From assembly GCA_911728455.2 (NCBI GenBank), contig OU452227.1, forward strand, positions 21,942,414 through 22,006,413: DNA of 64,000 nucleotides. The letters are read 5' to 3'. The first letter of the stretch is position 1. Every line of letters starts with the position of its first letter. Shown here in pieces: positions 44,001 through 55,272 of the stretch. A program made the translations under genes and the position numbers. This DNA is from Marthasterias glacialis. Taxonomy: Eukaryota; Echinodermata; Asteroidea; Forcipulatida; Asteriidae. Below the pieces are notes generated by a model. It was given only the letters and a program-made list of their open reading frames with translations. It was not told the origin of the DNA and searched no databases.

Positions 44001-47000
44001 GCATTTTACCTTACATAACAATAGTAATACTGGAGTCTTATACAGCATAAGTATCTACCACTAATAAGGTACTCCAGGCGTTTTTTTTTTTTACTACTTT
44101 TGAAAAAGGGTTTTGAAGATTTGGAACTATGAGACCCATTTATGTTGCACCTTATAACAGTTTACAAGGTGCTGCGGCGCATTCAGCAGCCACTGCCAGA
44201 AACACCGGGGCAAGCCCCTTCTCTCAGCTCTAAGTGTAACTGGGTGCTTTTACGTGCATTACACAACACACGGGACCTCTGGCTTTAGGTCCCCTCTGAA
44301 GGACAAAGTAATAATAGCTAAGTGTCTTGCTTCAGGACACAAGTATCAAGACTGGGACTCGAATCCACACCCTGCTGATCAGAAACACCAGAGCTTGAGT
44401 CCAGTGCACTTGCCCGCTCGGCCACGACACGCCATGGCATTTAGCTTGATACACTTTTCAAGATTCTATGATGCTTGCCATTATTAATATTAGTATTAAT
44501 ATTAATATTTTTTTTTTTTTTACCTTTACAAATGTATAACAGAGCAACAATGAGGCAGAAGGTTATACAAAGAAACAAGTACATGAACAAAGTAAAAAAA
44601 AAAAACAAGTAGATAAATAATGAATCAATACAAAATAAAAGTACATGTTAAACGGCAAGGGTGGGGGAGGGGAGGGAAGGGAACAGAATGAATGAGGGCA
44701 GAGCATGCTGAAGAGTGTACAGGGGAAGGTGAAGCCAAACAAAGGATAAGAATATTTTTAAATATTTTGTGTCGGGGGCAATGAAAAGAAACTAAGTCAC
44801 TGTTGCTCGGAAGCTTAATGCCCCATGCATAAAACAACGACAACTAGATCACAGATTTTGCTCACCACACTTTTTTTTTGGGGGGGGAGAGGGGAAAAAG
44901 TTAATGCCTCCAGAAGGGGAACTATTAATTTGATCAAATGTTAACTTGCAAAAAGGCGATGGGTTTCAGGTCAGAAATACTAAAACTAACAAAATGAAAA
45001 GATATCGAAACAACTAATTTTACCTCGAAACTTGGAACAAACTGTACAAGGTTATGAGATAAGTACCTGTCACTCATGCCTAATTGAGGTTTGTTTTCAG
45101 TTTCTTGGTTCCTTTTTTTTCAAAGAAACCACAACAAGGAAGTGCCATGCTAGAAAGAGAAAGTGCCAAAACAATAGGCCACTGGATGCCAAATCTCCTG
45201 GAGCTTTTTTCAGTTTCTCTCTTTTTTTTTTTTTTTATTTCTTCCAGAATGAAAAGTTGTTCTTTGGAAGCAAAATTCTATATTACAGGAAATGACCTTT
45301 CGCTCTCATATCCTTTGTTTTTGCCAGATTTTGGTCTTTTTTTTTTTTTTTATCGATTGTGTGCGTGTTTGTGTGTGATTTGGCTCATGTCCAAACTAAA
45401 CAACAATCTTCATTTTTCCAGGGGCCTGGCTGTAATTTATTTTCTTGGCTCAATGTGGTTTTTGTGCAACTTTATCGGTCTGGCCGAAGTTTGAACATGT
45501 TCACGGTCAAACAACAAGTTCTGACAGGGAGGTTATGGGTCAGAGGCTAATATCAAAAATCATATTTGCAAAAAAATGGTTGACCAACATTTTGACCCAA
45601 GCAGAGTCTTTCTCAAAGGCTAAATGACAACATGACAACACAAGCTTTCTTTCTTTCTTCCTAGCCTGTATCTCTCCACTGCAGGAGGAAGGCCTCTTCA
45701 TCAACATTCCATTTCACACTGTCCTGTGCTGCTCTTGCCCATGTAACGCTGCCATATTCTTGGATGTCATCTATCCACCTTCTGTTTTGTCTCTAGGGGT
45801 CCAGTCTGTCAGCTTATAGGTCAACCTTTCATCTTGTCTTCTAGCTAGATGACCACCCCATCTCCACTTCTTAGATTTTTAATTCTTGTATTATATCTTT
45901 AACTTGTATGCAACACAAGTATACAAGTATAATGTAGCAGCAGAAGCTTAAGTACATGTAGAAAGAAGTGGACAGAGACAGACATAATGCAGCCCCTTCT
46001 CTATACCCAGGCCCCACCCCCCCTTTGTCTCATTTGTAATCGTTCAGCCCTTGCTTTTTCTGACTGCATTTTGCCTAGCTCTCTTTTCTCCTTTTTCCCC
46101 AGACCTTTCCCTCTGCCCCTTCCCCTTTGTCACATTTGTTCATTGTTCATCCATTGGTTCTTCTGACTGCGTTCTGCCTTTCTGTTTTAACTTCAGTCAA
46201 CTCGACTGCTTCTGTTACACTCAGTATACTAGTATGTTTGAGTTCTGTTGTCATTTAGCCTTTGAGAAAGACTCTGATGGGGTCAAAGCGTGCGGCCACT
46301 AAGAATTTATTTGCATTTACATGTGTACCATAACTTAGGTCCTTTTGGTTGGTAAGCAGTTTCTAAGGAGCTAATTCTATTCTCTCAAAAATTTGGATTC
46401 TGCATCGGATTCATTCAGAGGGCACAAAAACTTGGGGGGAAATTATTTTAAAATCTAGCTAGGGGTGTTGCTATGAATATTGTATTTATAAATACACATC
46501 AATATCGACACGCACAACAAATATTTGATAATTACTACGTTTTAACAGATGTTAAATTTACATCGGGGATAAAGAGTTTTATTTGTGTTTTTACCCATAC
46601 ACTGATGTATGTTAAGCACTGTATACTAAGTACTTTCCTGTGTCCTGTGGGAAAAAAAGTCCACATGCATATTACTTGGGTGGGACCTTAAAAAGTAGTA
46701 ACTACAGTGCATCCTTCAGAAAGGCTGAAAGTCGGGACAGCCCCCAATTCCTGTTGTTTTTGTTTAGTATTTTTAAGTCCTCTGGTTCCTTTTTTTGCAG
46801 ACAATGTCATTTATCCCGAGCATAATCATGAACTTCCACCGATAGACTTTGATGTATGTCTTTTGATAGGGTTTTCAATGGTATGCCAAGACCATTGACC
46901 AAGGCAATGTCCTGCGCATTAATTTTTGGCCCAGTTTTCTAGGCAGTTTATTAAAAATTGCAGGCTTCATAAAAACACAGAGTATGAAAGTAAAGAGGAA

Positions 47001-50000
47001 ACTGATGAAAAAATATCATTTTGTTTCTTTATGCTGACTGACCTGGAATTTGTTTCATCTTATGTTTTTCTTTGGCACAGGTTTCTGTTTGACACTGTGA
47101 GATCCCTTTTTCTTTTTCTTTTTTTCTTTTTTTTTTTAGGCATTCAGAGCAATGCCCTGACCACCTCTCGTTTATGCTCGGTTTCATTATTTTTTTCTCC
47201 TCCCCCGTGACTGTCTGCCTTCATATACTTACTTCTTAAACCTCACATAACTTTCAAACTTCACATATAGTTAGATCAAAAGTACGTACGTGAAAGTTTG
47301 ATGTACAATGTATGAAGTTCTTTTTATTTGTCAGTGACCTGATTTGATCTCGCTTTCTGTCCAAGCTGGAAGTTCCAATTAAATGTATTATAAAACTCTA
47401 TTTAATGGGTTTTATGTTCATATTTAACTAGTTTATTTGATTTAACTTTCAATACATCAAATAACTAGTTTTTGTGGTGTCACAAAAAAGTTACCTCTAT
47501 TTTTTATTTATTTCCTTCTCTTTTAGACAGCAACTCCTTTTGGTCAATATGTAACACGTAAATAAAGTCTAAGCCAAATGAGTATCATAGTTAGTAGATA
47601 TTGACTGATATCATCTCAATATTATTGGTATTCTTCCAAAATAATAAAAAAATGTTTGCTCAACTCTTTTGTTTCATTTTCAGACACCAACGAATTCTGC
47701 CAATGTTTGTCCCCGAGTCTTCATCAAGATTCCAAAAGCTCACAAGGTCTGACATTATATCTAGCCTCTTCTTTGTATATTATGTTGTTGGTACATGATC
47801 CCAAAGTGAAGAATTTCTCTAACACACAGAAGTTTCTGACATTGTCACCAAGGTTGTAGCAAGTTTTGCTATCTTTACCAAGCTTTACCTTTCTGTAACA
47901 CCACCAATGGTGCAAACACGTACATGTACATGAAACAAAAAATTATCATCAAATTTGTACAGTCCATTTCTGGCCCTCAACATTGAAGGAAAAGCTTGCA
48001 CCACTGAGTTTGTCGGTGGCATGGGTGGGGTGTGCGTAACGCACTCTCCTCTCACCAACGTGTCCCTGGTTCAGTTCCAGGCTAGGGCCATACATGTATG
48101 TGAGTAGAGTTGTGCGTTGGTTCTCTCCTGTGCCACAAGGGTTTTTCTCCAGGCCATCTGGTTTTCCTCCCTCCGGAAAAACCAAACACTTTCGATCTCA
48201 GGCTGTGCTCCGTTGTCACGTGTGGGTTGATGTGGCTGGCTGCCAAAGGTTCCCCTTGAATGCCTGCAGCTTGAACACATAGCCGCGTCCTTCGTAATTC
48301 AGCTTCTCAGCTGCCAGTAAGGATGGTTAGCCTCCAAATTATTATTGTTATTATTGTTTGTATGTTATTATTTTGATTCTTTACAGAACCATGATCTAGA
48401 TTGGGTTAAATGTAACAAAAGTAACAATAGCATAGTTGATAAAAACTATTTTCAAAACCAAAAGCAGATTACAGTGCGACACTTCACATGACCTACAAGA
48501 GCAAAGTGATTTTCACAATTGAGAAAACCATTAAAGTAGTGTTTCTTCGCATCACAAACATTTTCTATGCATTTGCTTTCACGGCAAACATTTTTACCTG
48601 GTTTTATCGTGTAACACTTGAAGACATGTATACATGCACAGGTGAGCACAGACAAATTTCGGAAACCTCGGTGATTAGTGATTAACAATCAGCTAATAAT
48701 AATAACTAGTTCTTATATAGCGCATTTTACAAAAGACTGTGTAAGTCTCGCGCGTATTCGAACATTAGGGTCCGTTAAAGCGTGGATTTTGTTTCCTTCA
48801 CATGTTACAGCAATGTGCGTGGGACCAACTGGTCCCAAAAATGTTGAAATACGTGCCAGACTTACACAGTCTATAATGTATAAATGCGCTTATTAGTGCC
48901 CTGGTCATTGGGCCAGTGACATTCCTGTAATCTTTCTCAGGTCCCTGGGGAGTATAAAGCCCGGGCTGCTGCGGCGGTCTGAAGGCTTTTCCAAACACAT
49001 TATCAACCTGTACCCTCACAGGTACCCGTTTAAGCCCCTGGGTGAAAGAAGCAATTATAAAATAGCATCTTGCTGAAGGATAAAAGTGTCATGAGCTAAA
49101 AATGTCTATTCCATATATACCTGCCCATTCAGTGTACTGTTTTTTATGTATTCACAGTTGGATTCTGAGCAGAAGACCCGAGTTTGTTGACGTCAATGTA
49201 GTGGCAAGGGGTGAAGGGAGAGAAGGTGAGTTTTTCATTGGTTGGATGTTGGATTGAGTCGCTTTACTTTTTTGACTTTGATACAGAGTCATTTCTATTG
49301 ACCTAGCATCAGAATTGAGCTTGCAACCATAAAGTTTGTGTTTAAGATCTAGTCTGGGCCAGTCAAATTTGTGAGAACCAGTCCAAACTCTGTCCAAATG
49401 GTCGACTGGCTAGTTTGTTGCTCCCCCAGCCACATTGTAATGATTTCAAATTTCATTAAAACCACATAGTGATCACTCCTCATTTTTTCTTGTTCACAAC
49501 ATGAGGGAGAAAGAATATGCTGCCTCAAATTTGAAACTCTTTTTTTTCTTATGAAAGAGAAAGTCAGAAGAACCTTAGCAAAAACGGCCGTGTCCATTTC
49601 ATTCTGGTCAAGAGTGTTTCGGAGAAGGAACAAAAGGACACAGCACGCAACTTGCGCAAGCTCGAAACCTGTACTCACATCAAGGGTGGTCTTTCCAGGC
49701 ACTTGAGTTGTGTGACGTGCAACTTGGGGCGTTATTGTTTTGTTCTGTGTTGCAGGGAAGCAACGAAGAAGTGCGCATGTGCAGAAAATACAACATTTTG
49801 TTATTGTGGTCAAGGAAGAGTATTTTCATTTCCAGCCGCTAGTTTTCAAAAATCACACCATACAACCAAACAGTTCTATAGATGTTTTATTATGGAATTT
49901 TTTTCTACGTGATTCGACACTGGTTTGTATTATCGTCCCCGTCCCCCCTCCATGTTGCAGAGGAGAAGCTGAGCAACCATTGTTGTCTGCCATACTGTAG

Positions 50001-53000
50001 CTCATCACGACACTACCCTCTTCTCCGAGACATGCAACTTTTGAGCTAATCAGTTGATTTCCTCTTTTTTCTATAATAATATAGTGACATAGAAAACTGA
50101 AAAACGCAGCTGAGTGTGGTTGGGCATTTCCTGTCTATTTTTTGCAATAACAAAGATGGCAATCTGCTGTACACATTGTACATTGGCATTAACTATCCTA
50201 ACACTAGGCTTATTACATGTATAGTTTTATGTACATGTACTACAATGAAACACCATTCAGGCATGTGATTTCTCAGCATTTTTTCTGATTTTTAGGATTT
50301 TACTCGTAACCTTCTTGAGCTTTTGATATTTCTGGAAAGAAGTAAAGCAACCACCAAAGGGAGAAAGAGATAGTCCACATCGTGTCCAAACCGGGAGTTT
50401 TGTATATTCTGGTGATGCACAGAGTCTGTAAACTTTCTGAATTGTAACATCTTGGAGGATCCGGGTCTAGAATAAGGGGCACAAGGCATTTTCAGGAATT
50501 TTCACATTAGTCAAATCTCATCCGTGATCATTGGGTGAAGATGCCTGTGATGTGTTACAAATGTACATGTGGGTGCATGGGTGGCGTGTGCGTAAAGTGC
50601 TCGCCTCTCACCAATGTGGCCCTGGTTCGATTCCCGGCTAGGGCCATATGTGAGTGGAGTTGTGCATTGGTTATCTCCTGTGCCACGAGGGGTTTTTCTT
50701 CGGGCCTCCGGTTTTCTTCACTCTGGAAAAATCAAATACAAACGATCTCAGGCTGTGCTCCAGGGTCATGTATGGCTTGATGTGGCTGGCTGCCAAAGGT
50801 ACCCTTGCATGCCTGCAGCTCGAACACGTGTAGCCGCATCCTTTGCAAATTCAGCTTGTCAACTGCCAGTAGGGATGATTAGCCTCCCAAATTATTAATT
50901 ATTACGTCTGCTTGGCATAGTGTATGCTGTGGAGCCACCCTAGAGACTTCTGCATATCCATTATAAAAGGATCAAAATCTTTAGGCCTGGCCCTCTCAAA
51001 AGTCCACTGCTCTTACACTTCTTTTGACTTTAATGTCAAGGCTGCGAGATTGCCCCTTCTACTTTCATCCCCCTTCCTTCACCCTTCTCTACCCTACAGG
51101 TTTCTAAGCCTAATTGTCTCATTCGGGTAACTGACCTTGTACTGGTAATAACTGTCATTCAGATTACACTATTACTGCAAGGCATGCTAAGCAAAATTGC
51201 GCCAATCGATGATTTGAATGCAGTGCAAGGAGGTACTAGGCACACGAGGTTGATCAATATTGACCAGGATATTCCAATCGTTATCAGATACATGTCAGGA
51301 TTGTAATGTGAGTTTGTTTGTTTTTATTACTTTTTTATCCCAATTAGTGGTTTTTTAAATCAAGGTGTCAATCAATGATTTGAATGCAGTGCAAGGAGGT
51401 ACTAAACACATGAGTTTGATCAATATTGACCAGGATATTCCAATCGTTATCAGATACATGTCAGGATTGTAACGTGAGTTTTGGGTTGTTGTTTTTTTCA
51501 CTCTTTAACCTAATTAGTGGTTTTTCAATAAATGTCTGTAGCTTGTATTGTGTGGTTTTTTTTTTTCAGTTTAAACCGAAAGTGTAACAGTTTAACCAAG
51601 CTTTCATTACAAGTCACAGGAAACTTCCTATTAACAATCATGACCAATTTGCACGTATTTAGTTTGAACCAAAACCCCTATACCTGGAATAGAAAACGCA
51701 GGTAGTTAGACTTCCTCTTGTTTTGTGCTTTACACTTTTATTGGGAAGAAAACCCTCAAAAATGCAGACTATCAATCATTCAGAAGCCCATGAACCAGGC
51801 CTTGTTTCTTCAGAGAGTTTTCACTGTAGAACTCTGTAGATAATAACAACCAGAAGAGCTATAGTCTAGCCGTGAATATGTGGCAGATTTCTGAGCTGGT
51901 ACCTGATAAACAAACTTTGAGCTGCTGGATACCTGCTGGTTAAGGGTTAGCTTAGAGATATCTCTTGGGAGTTATCGTGACTATGAAAAGGAAAGTGGTT
52001 CAAGAACTCCGAGATGAAGTTTATGCTAGGTGGCATGGTGTAACCCCCCCCCCCCCACTCCCCGTGTGTTCTGAGAATCTCAGGAATTCTGTAGAGGATT
52101 TTTGTAGAGGGTACTTCTGTACAATAGGGAAAGAGTGTGTTAGAATATAGGAACATTAAATGCTGTACCAGGATATCCTACATTCGTTTTACATTCAGAA
52201 AGTTTATGATGTTTGTTTAATCTGTTAAATTATTCCTGTATTTGCTCCTTTTTTTCTGGGAATGGCAGAGATAAAATCAAACCCTAGCTTGTTGAACCTT
52301 TGAATCTGTCTGCCCTACAGTTAATCATTCCTTGTCTTTCACCTCTGCAGGACTTTGTGGCGATAACTGACTCAGACCTGATCAACCGTTTCGTAAAATC
52401 TCTCCATTGAGAGTATTGGTGGTTGGACAAGAAGAGCTGGAATTGGGATTGTCTTGACATTTCAAACGGCATGCTCTGCTCATCCTCAGTCTGCTCATTC
52501 TCCTGAAGACAAGCAGAGTACATTGTTTGAAATGTCAAGACTATCTAATTTCCGGCTCTTCTCAGAACCACTTCTTCTCCCAAAAGAAAGATTTTATCCT
52601 TACATGGTTGTCAGCCATAAGCTAGTTTCTTATTGAATGTAAATCAGCTTCAAATCTTGGCCATCTTTTATCATTTGTGTGTATCTGATCAGCAGAGTGT
52701 GGGTTCTAGTCCCGGTCTTGACACTTGTGTCCTTAAGCAAGACACTTAACCATTATTGCTGCGTCCTTCATATGGGATGTAAAGCCCTTGGTCCTGTGTG
52801 TTGTGTAATGCAAAAGAACCCAGTACACTTATCGTAAAGAGAAGGGGCTTGCCCCGGTGTTTCTGGCATGGTCTGGCAGCAGTATGCTTCACCTCACCTT
52901 GTATCCCTTACAAGGTGTTGTATTATGTTTGCTTTGTCTCATAAAATCATTTGTAACATAATAATTCGGTGTAAGGAGTGTCATTTATGACAGACATAGC

Positions 53001-53293
53001 GCATTATAAATAAACACTATTGTTATTTATTATTATTTACAAAATTTTGTGAAGAAGTCTTCTTTTTTGTCGCAGTTACACGGGTGCGATCTCAAGGTCA
53101 TGTCAAGGTCACCTTCAACATCATCACCCGTGACATGAAAAAACTTGGCTATGACGTGGTGTCATCGACGGTCAGTGTCCCAGGGGCAGACACTGCAGCT
53201 GCTTTGGCAGGGGCATCAGCTCCGGCACAGGGGGCTGCGGCTGCTGCTCAGCAGACCACGGAAGGCGAAGGGCTCAACGAAACAGTAACATGA
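38021..53293 (+). CDS. B9D1: B9D1, B9 domain-containing protein 1 (ciliary transition zone), gene span
   Basis: Coding exons are 38021-38080, 39910-39978, 41343-41454, 43776-43872, 47684-47746, 49158-49225 and 53076-53293. Together they encode about 228 residues (human protein 204). B9D1/MKSR1 works with B9D2 and MKS1 in the MKS module of the ciliary transition zone, which controls entry of membrane proteins into cilia. The B9 domain covers roughly residues 8-165. Diagnostic stretches are [102 protein letters not shown] and [21 protein letters not shown]. All splice phases join cleanly. The last ~35 residues form an Ala/Gln/Thr-rich extension not seen in the human protein. A complete, apparently intact gene. 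Confidence 0.97.
38081..39909. other. B9D1 intron 1
   Basis: Non-coding. The main structure is the GATCG-rich inverted repeat at 38373-38580; the rest is AT-rich unique sequence with short ACATGTAC runs near 38730. Confidence 0.6.
38373..38580. repeat. GATCG-rich imperfect inverted repeat
   Basis: Left arm (38373-38423) with GATCGGTCGATCGGCCTGAT and right arm (38522-38575) with CGATCGACCGATCATGCCGA are imperfect reverse complements, about 100 bp apart, in B9D1 intron 1. Confidence 0.6.
39910..39978 (+). CDS. B9D1: B9D1 exon 2
   Basis: Twenty-three codons, [20 protein letters not shown] then ITS, matching human [20 protein letters not shown]. Acceptor TTCACAG|TTTCCT, donor ACATCG|GTGAGT. Confidence 0.96.
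41343..41454 (+). CDS. B9D1: B9D1 exon 3
   Basis: Encodes [20 protein letters not shown] then [17 protein letters not shown] and leaves phase 1. Core of the B9 domain; human has [20 protein letters not shown] then [17 protein letters not shown]. Acceptor CACCTTAG|GGCCTT, donor TGGAT|GTAAGT. Confidence 0.97.
41888..42046. mobile_element. MITE family M1, diverged copy in reverse orientation
   Basis: Right end GGGCTTAATGGATCAGTCTA. The interior in reverse order carries ATTGACCAATCACAGACGTG and GCGCGCGTTTACAGTG. A ~28-bp piece (CCTGCCTTTAATG...GACCAATCAC) is duplicated in tandem at the left. Confidence 0.6.
42690..42786. mobile_element. Small inverted-repeat element
   Basis: Begins GGATGGATTTCACAAAGCGC and ends GTAAAATCCACCCCAG; same family as 3475-3590. 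Confidence 0.5.
42899..43225 (-). mobile_element. tRNA-derived SINE
   Basis: Head at 43225 (GTGTCGTGGCCGAGCGG on minus) and B-box GGGTTCGAATCCAGG. The low-coordinate part carries TCTGGTAATGAAACCAAGGA, also seen in the AACCCCA-type repeats, after an (ATT)n tract. Confidence 0.65.
43776..43872 (+). CDS. B9D1: B9D1 exon 4
   Basis: Completes a Trp codon across the junction, then [20 protein letters not shown] and [11 protein letters not shown]. Matches human [20 protein letters not shown] then YGAVHVPFSPG. Acceptor TTTCCAG|GGCCTC, donor GGAAG|GTAAAT, phase 2. Confidence 0.96.
44119..44430 (-). mobile_element. tRNA-derived SINE (family A)
   Basis: Minus-strand head GTGTCGTGGCCGAGCGGG at 44430 with A-box and B-box (GATTCGAGTCCCAG) of a tRNA-like pol III promoter. 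The body includes CCGTGTGTTGTGTAATGCA and GGGGCTTGCCCCGGTGTTTC. Related copies lie at 3307-3656 and, on the plus strand, 36062-36260 and 52681-52930. Confidence 0.75.
45656..45880 (-). mobile_element. LINE fragment, C-terminus of an RTE-like ORF
   Basis: Minus strand reads [20 protein letters not shown] then TDWTPRD and, after a frame change near 45778, [20 protein letters not shown] then [19 protein letters not shown] and a stop. This W-x-GH-x-AR...RW-x-DDI...QWR pattern is the usual end of many LINE polyproteins. A (GAAA)n-type simple repeat follows at the 3' side. One frameshift is visible. Confidence 0.65.
46040..46350 (+). repeat. Dispersed repeat (TTTGAGAAAGACTCTG family)
   Basis: Longer copy of the repeat at 26640-26820, preceded by a pyrimidine-rich TTTCTCCTTTTTCCCC section. 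Carries a short open frame ending [14 protein letters not shown], probably incidental. Confidence 0.55.
47684..47746 (+). CDS. B9D1: B9D1 exon 5
   Basis: Encodes (R)[20 protein letters not shown], matching human [21 protein letters not shown]. Acceptor TTTTCAG|ACACCA, donor ACAAG|GTCTGA; the donor is weak after GT but the phase (2) fits exon 6 exactly. Confidence 0.93.
48015..48360 (+). mobile_element. tRNA-derived SINE (family E)
   Basis: Head GGTGGGGTGTGCGTAACGCA and a TTCAGTTCCAG B-box-like word. The body has CTCTCCTGTGCCACAAGGG, GATCTCAGGCTGTGCTCC, TGATGTGGCTGGCTGCCAAA and a tail ATTATTGTTATT. Very similar to 50571-50905. Confidence 0.75.
48692..49100 (-). mobile_element. SINE (family B), split by a MITE
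   Basis: Shares AATAACTAGTTCTTATATAG, TAGTGCCCTGGTCATTGGGC, CTTTCTCAGGTCCCTGGGGA and TATCAACCTGTACCCTCA with 14416-14755. It ends before the tRNA head, near CATGAGC. A 139-bp inverted-repeat element sits at 48734-48872. Confidence 0.65.
48734..48872. mobile_element. MITE, 139 bp, nested in a SINE
   Basis: Perfect 15-bp terminal inverted repeats AGACTGTGTAAGTCT and AGACTTACACAGTCT. Removing the element restores the SINE order seen at 14.4 kb. No coding capacity. Superfamily not determined, since the target duplication is unclear. Confidence 0.75.
49158..49225 (+). CDS. B9D1: B9D1 exon 6
   Basis: Encodes [20 protein letters not shown] then GRE, matching human [23 protein letters not shown]. 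Acceptor TTCACAG|TTGGAT, donor AGAAG|GTGAGT, phase 1. Confidence 0.95.
50571..50905 (+). mobile_element. tRNA-derived SINE (family E)
   Basis: Head GGGTGGCGTGTGCGTAAAGT with B-box GGTTCGATTCCCGGC. Body as in 48015-48360, ending AGGGATGATTAGCCTCCCAA then ATTATTAATTATTA. The better-preserved copy of the two. Confidence 0.78.
51202..51535. repeat. Tandem duplication, two ~168-bp copies
   Basis: Copy 1 from about 51202 and copy 2 from about 51370 share TGATTTGAATGCAGTGCAAG, GATATTCCAATCGTTATCAG and ACATGTCAGGATTGTAA with few differences. Located in B9D1 intron 6. Confidence 0.85.
52681..52930 (+). mobile_element. SINE (family A), 5'-truncated
   Basis: Starts inside the tRNA-like head (GTGGGTTCTAGTCCCGGTC) and continues with CAAGACACTTAACCATTATT, CTGTGTGTTGTGTAATGC and GGGGCTTGCCCCGGTGTTTC, ending at a CACCTTGTA-like tail. 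Confidence 0.65.
53076..53293 (+). CDS. B9D1: B9D1 exon 7, with Ala-rich C-terminal extension
   Basis: Encodes [20 protein letters not shown] then [11 protein letters not shown], aligned with human [20 protein letters not shown] then MRKLGYDTG. A further ~40 residues rich in Ala, Gln, Thr and Gly end at the TGA at 53291-53293. The acceptor is TGTCGCAG|TTACAC. The extension has no recognised motif and may be disordered. Confidence 0.95.
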
Positions 53294-53671
53294 AATACCA
53301 TCGGGGTCAATCACAGCATAAGATTGTCTTCGACCCAACTTGATTGTAAATTCATCATACATTACTTGTTACCTCCCTCCCTTTTCCCACATGTACAGTG
53401 TATTCATGTTTATTTATCAGAGAGAACCACCTCTGGATTGTACAGTAAGCCATTTGCAAAAGTTACACTGTAAATAGGAGGGTACAATGACGGTCCTGAG
53501 CCCGATTATCCAGGTTCTTTGTCAGCATCTTTTGTAGATTAGCAAGGATTTTTTGCTTAAGTGTGTGTGTGTACTTCATGTATGAAGCATTTTTCACATG
53601 CGCAGCTGGTTTGGTGCCAACTCTGTAAGCTGAGAAGCACAGGTATCCACCAGAACCAGAGCCATGAAACT

Positions 53672-53863
53672 GGGCCCAATTTGATAGAGCTGTTTAAGCA
53701 CAAAAAGGTGCTAAGCACAATAAAAGTATGATTACCAGAATAAGGTTACCATCCAAAATACCAATCCACATGTACCAATTTGTGGCTGGTATCCTGCTTA
53801 TGTTTGCCCAGCAGAAAATTTCAAAGCAATATTTGCTGCTTCAGCAGCACCATGAAATCGGGT
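53672..53863. mobile_element. MITE family G
   Basis: GGGCCCAATTTGATAGAGC at the left and CACCATGAAATCGGG at the right; centre TGTGGCTGGTATCCTGC. It contributes an AATAAA (53719) in the B9D1 3' flank. Confidence 0.72.
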
Positions 53864-54638
53864 GCTGGTCAGAAGTAAATGCTCAATTTTTATTTTATCG
53901 TAGTGACCAGGAAAGTCATTGTACCAGACATTATGTAAACTGAACTCGCAAATGGCTGACATGTTTTTTAAATTTATAGATAAGTTGTAAATAATTTGTA
54001 TGAATGCTTTAAAAGAACAAAACTGTCTTGAATGAGTCGATAAGGTTGTTTTTGTTCTTTTTCTTCTATGTAAGTCGCCCATCACAAGACACAAGGCCAC
54101 TGTAGGTGGGGGCTAGGAAAATGTAATGAACTTTTTTCTTGAAAATTTGGTACCCTTTTCAAATATATGTATAGTTTTTCAGCTGATCCTGGTGATGATT
54201 TATTGAAAGCTTAATGGATCAAATGAGTGTAGGCCTACTGTTTAAAAAAATATAAACTGCATGTCCTTTCGATTTGCACTTACTCGTTTTATTGACGTTT
54301 ACTTTTAGTTTGTATTAAACTGAGGATGTTTGTGTCAAAACAAAAGAGAAAACTCCTCATTACTCCATCGTCGTCATCACAACGAAAAACAATGCGATTT
54401 GGTTGCCATCACAATGGGGAACAATAATACGTCATTGGTTGCCATCACAATAAGAAAACATATACATGTATATATGGGTGTGTGTGTGTGCCCTTACACT
54501 CACCAACTTACGGGCACTTTACACAATGGAACAATGCTACCCCACAAGGTTGTCTTTGTTCTAGTGCTACCCCACAAGGGAATTCTTTAGAAAAGGGACA
54601 ATAAGTTGAACAATGAAGTACCCCACAACTGGCCATGT

Positions 54639-54640
54639 GT

Positions 54641-54672
<32 letters not shown>

Positions 54673-54673
54673 A
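54639..54673 (+). repeat. (GT)n microsatellite
   Basis: About 15 GT dinucleotides in a row. Confidence 0.9.
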
Positions 54674-55085
54674 TTATATACACTTTAAACTTACATGTAA
54701 TCATATACATTAAATGTAATTTTTCTTTCTCAAATAAAAGTTGCAGCCAGGGGATAAGTGAAATGTAAAAACGAGGACCTTCCTTTTTGTTCACTCCCAT
54801 TGTCCTGACAAACGTGGACCTATTGTTTTTGATTGTGATTGCAGTCATGGTCTTTTTTGTACCTGAGGTTTGAAGTTCACTGTTTGAATTTCACTACAAG
54901 CACACAAAGGTAGGTTGGTCAAAAGTCAAAACTAGCTTAGTAGCAGTTTTCTTTATATCAAGTAATAAACCACAATTGGAAAACTGGCTAAATTTAATTC
55001 AGTTTAGGGGTGAGCACAGAAAAATTGACAAGAACAGGATTTAAACCTGCGACCTCCGGATTAGCGTGCCGGCGCTCTACCAACT

Positions 55086-55272
55086 GGGCCCACTTTCATA
55101 AAGCTGTTCAGCAGAAAATACTGCTTAGCAAATTTCTTTGCTAAGCAAAAACTGAGTAAGGCACCAGTCACATGTAAACCTTATGGATTTTTGGCTGGTA
55201 GCCTATTTCTTATCAGCAATATTTTCCTGTGCTTAGCTAGTTTTCGTGCTTACAATCTTTGAAATTGGGCCC
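55086..55272. mobile_element. MITE family G
   Basis: GGGCCCACTTTCATAAAGCT at the left and TTTGAAATTGGGCCC at the right, about 300 bp upstream of the Ig receptor start codon. Confidence 0.7.

Larger units (their letters stand above)
43873..47683. other. B9D1 intron 4
   Basis: Contains a SINE at 44119-44430, a LINE C-terminal fragment at 45.66-45.88 kb and a dispersed repeat at 46.04-46.35 kb. Long T-rich tracts occur at 45.1-45.35 and 47.1 kb. Confidence 0.55.
47747..53075. other. B9D1 introns 5 and 6 (around exon 6)
   Basis: Intron 5 (47747-49157) holds a SINE at 48.0 kb and a SINE-like copy split by a MITE at 48.7 kb. Intron 6 (49226-53075) holds a second copy of the same SINE at 50.57 kb, a ~168-bp tandem duplication at 51.2 kb and a truncated SINE at 52.68 kb. 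Confidence 0.55.
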
